From Candidatus Subteraquimicrobium carltonvillense (lineage in GTDB: Bacteria; Actinomycetota; Aquicultoria; Subteraquimicrobiales; Subteraquimicrobiaceae): a stretch of DNA of 8,521 nt. The DNA lies in assembly GCA_002339355.1 (NCBI GenBank), contig DDKQ01000036.1, positions 1 through 8,521 on the forward strand. Reading direction: 5' to 3'. Numbering within the stretch: the stretch's first letter is position 1; the number at the start of each line of letters is the position of its first letter. Positions 6,509-8,521 of this stretch are shown here, in pieces. A model generated the notes under the pieces. That model was not told where the DNA came from. It worked only from the letters and a program-made list of their open reading frames with translations, and ran no database searches. A program made the translations under genes and the position numbers.

Positions 6509-8059
6509 CTAAGATTTAGAGGCATCGAGGAAACGATTGATCACAAAATCCCGACTTAAAGAACTTATAAACCACCCGGCTCTTGGACCAGACCTTTTGC
6601 CCAATAAACAGAGATAGATGGCTTGAAAAGCCTGGGAAGGAGTTATTCTCAATTCTTTCGTCACTTCATGAATGTTATTGTGTATTCCCTCAGCCTCCCA
6701 CCTTTGATTCTTTAAATTATCGGCCAAGCGAGCTAGGAGTCGTTTCTGATCATGGGAGAGTTTAGCAACTTCAGAAGGTAACTCCTCTCGGACAGTGAAT
6801 TTGAAATCATCGGGGGCGAAGCTATCTAGCCAATTCCTGGCATATTTAAGATATTTAGCCAATCGATTTGGATCAATGGAATACCCACTACGTTTTAGAA
6901 CCTGAGAAGCATGTTTGACATCCGCTCCTGCAATTTGAGTGGCTATCACCATGTGCATGAAGGGGATATACGGAGGAATCTTCTCTGGAATGCCCGCAGT
7001 TTGGCAAAGCTCGTACAGTCTCCTTAAATGAGCATCCTTTCCCTCCCCGCTGAAATATGATCGTTCAACATCTTGATATTCCTCGATTAACTGCAATAGT
7101 CCCCTAACTGGATCGAACTCTATGTGCTTCTCAGGTTTTGTCCTCAAGATCAAAAAATGCACGATTTCCGGGGGTACGATTTGCAACATTTCTTTGATGG
7201 ATATGGCTACCCCAGTGGAACTGGCCATAGCTCCCTTTCCCTTCAAATAAATCCATTCATAAACAATGGGGTAGGGAGGTTGATATCCAAAAACCTTTTG
7301 CGATATCTCACTTCCTGTATCGTAGGATCCCCCCGCAGTGGCGTGATCCTTTCCAAAGGGTTCGATGGTCACACCCAGAGCTTTCCAGCGAGCTGGCCAG
7401 TCAACCCGCCACAATAACTTACCCCCACCTCGAGAATATCGGATAGCCCCGGAATATCCACAACCGCAGGAATACTCCACTTGGTGATGGATAATGCCGG
7501 TGACTTTGGTCTTCGTAATGCTTCCACAATTTTCACACTCCACATTGAAGGGCATCCAGTCGGATGGCAAATCGCGCCCCGTCTTCTCCTCAATGATACT
7601 AGCGATCTTACTCCTATTAATCAAAGCTTCTTCAATTACCTGACTATAAATCCCCTTCGCGTAAAGCTCGCGCACTCTATATACTGTGAGCCGTATCCCC
7701 AATGTACACAGGGCTTCCAGAAAGGGTTTGAGATAGTGTTCTGCGTAATTTTCACAACAACCCTCGGGGTCAGGAATTCTATACAGGGGCATACCTACGT
7801 ATTCGACATAGGTTTTGGGTAAGAACGGATAAACCTTCCGTAGGGGATCTGAAGTATCAGCGATGTAAATTAACTTTGATATCGCTCCCCGATCCTGCAA
7901 TGCTCGATGGATGGCGTAAGCGGTGACTACCTCCCTAATATTACCCAAATGAATTGGTCCTGAGGGGGTAATACCCGTGGCAATGAGATGTCGCTTGCCT
8001 CGACTTTTCATTACCTCATCGGCGATTTGGTCAGCCCAATGATCCAATTTTTCACCCAT
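6509..8059 (-). CDS. lysS: Lysyl-tRNA synthetase, class I (archaeal-type)
   Basis: Cytoplasmic enzyme that charges tRNA-Lys with lysine using ATP. The 516-residue product shows the class I Rossmann-fold signature: a HIGH-type motif, PIHLGN, at residues 35-40, and a KMSKS-like loop AMASS at 277-281. A zinc-knuckle-like set of cysteines sits at 175/178 and 198/200 in an insertion of the catalytic domain, and a helical C-terminal half (about 315-516) fits the anticodon-binding cage of class I LysRS. The length is normal for the family. The ATG start has a purine-rich Shine-Dalgarno just upstream (8061-8068). This class is unrelated in fold to the class II LysRS of Bacillus and is typical of archaea, spirochaetes and scattered bacteria. 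One oddity is that the KMSKS-like loop has Ala where Lys is usual at the first position. A short hairpin follows the TAG stop. Identification is confident; paralogy with a class II enzyme elsewhere in the genome cannot be judged. Confidence 0.95.
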   Translation of the reverse strand: MGEKLDHWADQIADEVMKSRGKRHLIATGITPSGPIHLGNIREVVTAYAIHRALQDRGAISKLIYIADTSDPLRKVYPFLPKTYVEYVGMPLYRIPDPEGCCENYAEHYLKPFLEALCTLGIRLTVYRVRELYAKGIYSQVIEEALINRSKIASIIEEKTGRDLPSDWMPFNVECENCGSITKTKVTGIIHHQVEYSCGCGYSGAIRYSRGGGKLLWRVDWPARWKALGVTIEPFGKDHATAGGSYDTGSEISQKVFGYQPPYPIVYEWIYLKGKGAMASSTGVAISIKEMLQIVPPEIVHFLILRTKPEKHIEFDPVRGLLQLIEEYQDVERSYFSGEGKDAHLRRLYELCQTAGIPEKIPPYIPFMHMVIATQIAGADVKHASQVLKRSGYSIDPNRLAKYLKYARNWLDSFAPDDFKFTVREELPSEVAKLSHDQKRLLARLADNLKNQRWEAEGIHNNIHEVTKELRITPSQAFQAIYLCLLGKRSGPRAGWFISSLSRDFVINRFLDASKS

Positions 8060-8068
8060 TCCTTCCTG
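8057..8068 (-). promoter_or_regulatory. Ribosome binding site of lysS
   Basis: AGGAAGGA on the minus strand (8068-8061 region) lies immediately before the ATG at 8059. The upstream AGGA gives a spacing of about 4 nt, a workable Shine-Dalgarno. Confidence 0.6.
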
Positions 8069-8085
8069 GTATAATGATTACACAG

Positions 8086-8194
8086 CTCTTATCAGACATC
8101 CTGATCTTTATAGGATGTTTATAGCCTAGACATAATTCACGCTTAATAATTTGATAAGAGATCACTCTATTTATGTCTATGGCATAGGATGTCT
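8086..8194. repeat. Nested and alternative inverted-repeat array in front of lysS
   Basis: Three perfect 9-bp inverted pairs occur within 109 bp: CTCTTATCA 8086-8094 with TGATAAGAG 8152-8160, AGACATCCT 8094-8102 with AGGATGTCT 8186-8194, and TAGACATAA 8127-8135 with TTATGTCTA 8171-8179. A 6-bp pair, ACATCC 8096-8101 with GGATGT 8113-8118, competes for the same bases as the second pair. The first and second pairs interlock as a pseudoknot would. The segments also read as recurrences of an ATAGGATGT/TAGACAT theme. It could be a folding leader that regulates lysS or a cluster of protein-binding sites. It is not a recognisable T-box. Confidence 0.6.
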
Positions 8195-8201
8195 ATGTCA
8201 A
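8171..8201 (-). promoter_or_regulatory. Possible lysS promoter (weak)
   Basis: A perfect TTGACA (8201-8196) is present on the minus strand, but the best -10 candidates downstream (TAGACA at a 16-bp spacer, CATAAA at 20) are poor. It would place the inverted-repeat array 8086-8194 largely inside the lysS leader. The call rests mainly on the -35 match. Confidence 0.25.
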
Positions 8202-8257
8202 TTCGATGATACTATAACCTAAGGTGAGTCGTAAATCTAACTCTTATATAAAGGGTC

Positions 8258-8301
8258 TCGCAAAAGCGAATGTGAGCGACGGCGTCGCCCGACTCGTCGG
8301 G
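8258..8301. repeat. Three adjacent short palindromes (REP-like)
   Basis: TCGC-AAAA-GCGA (8258-8269), GCGAC-GGC-GTCGC (8276-8288) and CCCGAC-TC-GTCGGG (8288-8301) lie side by side. The last shares its core and the following GG..CAGCT with the GCCCCGAC hairpin at 6425-6442, pointing to a dispersed repeat family. These bases are richer in GC than the flanks. Confidence 0.55.
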
Positions 8302-8326
8302 GAACAGCTGCGGAAAATATGACCCA

Positions 8327-8369
8327 CCTACACTATAAACGCAAAGTGTAGGGAATAATGTGTATTATT
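8327..8369. repeat. Two consecutive hairpins
   Basis: CCTACACT (8327-8334) pairs perfectly with AGTGTAGG (8345-8352) across a 10-nt loop. It is followed by AATAAT-GTGT-ATTATT (8354-8369). They lie just downstream of the short open frame that enters from the right edge on the minus strand and could be its 3' structure or the end of a mobile element. Confidence 0.45.
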
Positions 8370-8386
8370 AACAAGATGGGTTAACT

Positions 8387-8521
8387 CTATGGTCGGGGTG
8401 AAGTGCTCGTGAGCCCACGCGGTCGGCCTGGTTTCAGTTTAACAAAGTTATACTCGGGCCGCCGCCCCGTACGGGCAGGTTTTCTTAAGCACTTACCCCT
8501 CCCTCGAATGTCTAAGATGTA
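8387..8521 (-). other. Unidentified open frame entering from the right edge (possible gene 3' end)
   Basis: A minus-strand frame is open from the window edge for 44 codons to a TAG at 8387-8389. It is rich in Arg, Gly, Pro and Lys, ending RPRGLTSTSPRP. The other two minus frames close within a few codons. The segment is clearly more GC-rich than the rest of the window and contains the palindrome CCCGTACGGG (8466-8475). Basic tails of this kind occur at the ends of IS200/IS605-type TnpB proteins, but no diagnostic motif is inside the window. It may also be non-coding. Confidence 0.2.

Noticed and set aside
7369..7593. Minus-strand open frame of 74 codons within lysS
   Set aside because: It lies out of frame inside the strongly conserved lysS coding sequence, with no ribosome site.
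8070..8075. TATAAT on the plus strand as a promoter
   Set aside because: No suitable -35 box lies upstream and no plus-strand gene follows.
8086..8194. CRISPR array
   Set aside because: The repeats are 6-9 bp, inverted and irregularly spaced; there are no regular direct repeats with spacers.
8060..8521. T-box riboswitch upstream of lysS
   Set aside because: No T-box core (AGGGTGG-ACCGCG type) and no terminator with a T-run were found on the minus strand.

Overview
The window suggests a bacterium of moderate GC content with a Gram-positive-like gene order, either Firmicutes-like or a deep actinobacterial-type lineage. All recognisable genes lie on the minus strand and read right to left: a class I (archaeal-type) lysyl-tRNA synthetase, ClpC, RadA, DisA, and the first part of a multi-membrane-span protein that looks like a GT-C glycosyltransferase. 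The clpC-radA-disA order is the one known from Bacillus (ctsR-mcsA-mcsB-clpC-radA-disA). lysS lies upstream of the clpC locus in both Bacillus and Mycobacterium, so the layout is conserved even though the LysRS here is of the unrelated class I type. No taxon can be assigned from the sequence alone.

Layout. 8060-8521 has no confident gene. It holds GC-rich palindromes, a short open frame running off the right edge, and a dense set of inverted repeats in front of lysS. 8059-6509 is lysS. 6508-6222 is an intergenic region with a hairpin just after lysS, an 83-bp element that can fold as a three-way junction (6387-6469), a tandem 7-mer and a convincing sigma-A type promoter for clpC. 6221-1289 is a tightly packed clpC-radA-disA operon. 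clpC and radA share an ATGA overlap, and disA most likely starts 27 bp after the radA stop, at an ATG with a good Shine-Dalgarno. 1264-1 is the glycosyltransferase-like gene, 24 bp after disA. It is interrupted by two opposite frame changes, each at an A/T homopolymer, and continues past the left edge.

How the genes work together. ClpC is an AAA+ unfoldase that feeds substrates to ClpP; the ClpP-docking VGF loop is present. RadA is a DNA-repair and branch-migration ATPase. DisA makes cyclic di-AMP and scans DNA structure, and RadA is known to bind and restrain DisA in some bacteria. The operon therefore joins protein quality control with genome-integrity and c-di-AMP signalling. The membrane protein at its end could tie into the cell envelope, but that is only an inference from position.

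No wholly new multi-gene system is visible. The points most worth a second look are the three-way-junction element, the repeat array in front of lysS, the class switch of LysRS at a conserved locus, the corrected clpC start, and the homopolymer-broken glycosyltransferase.
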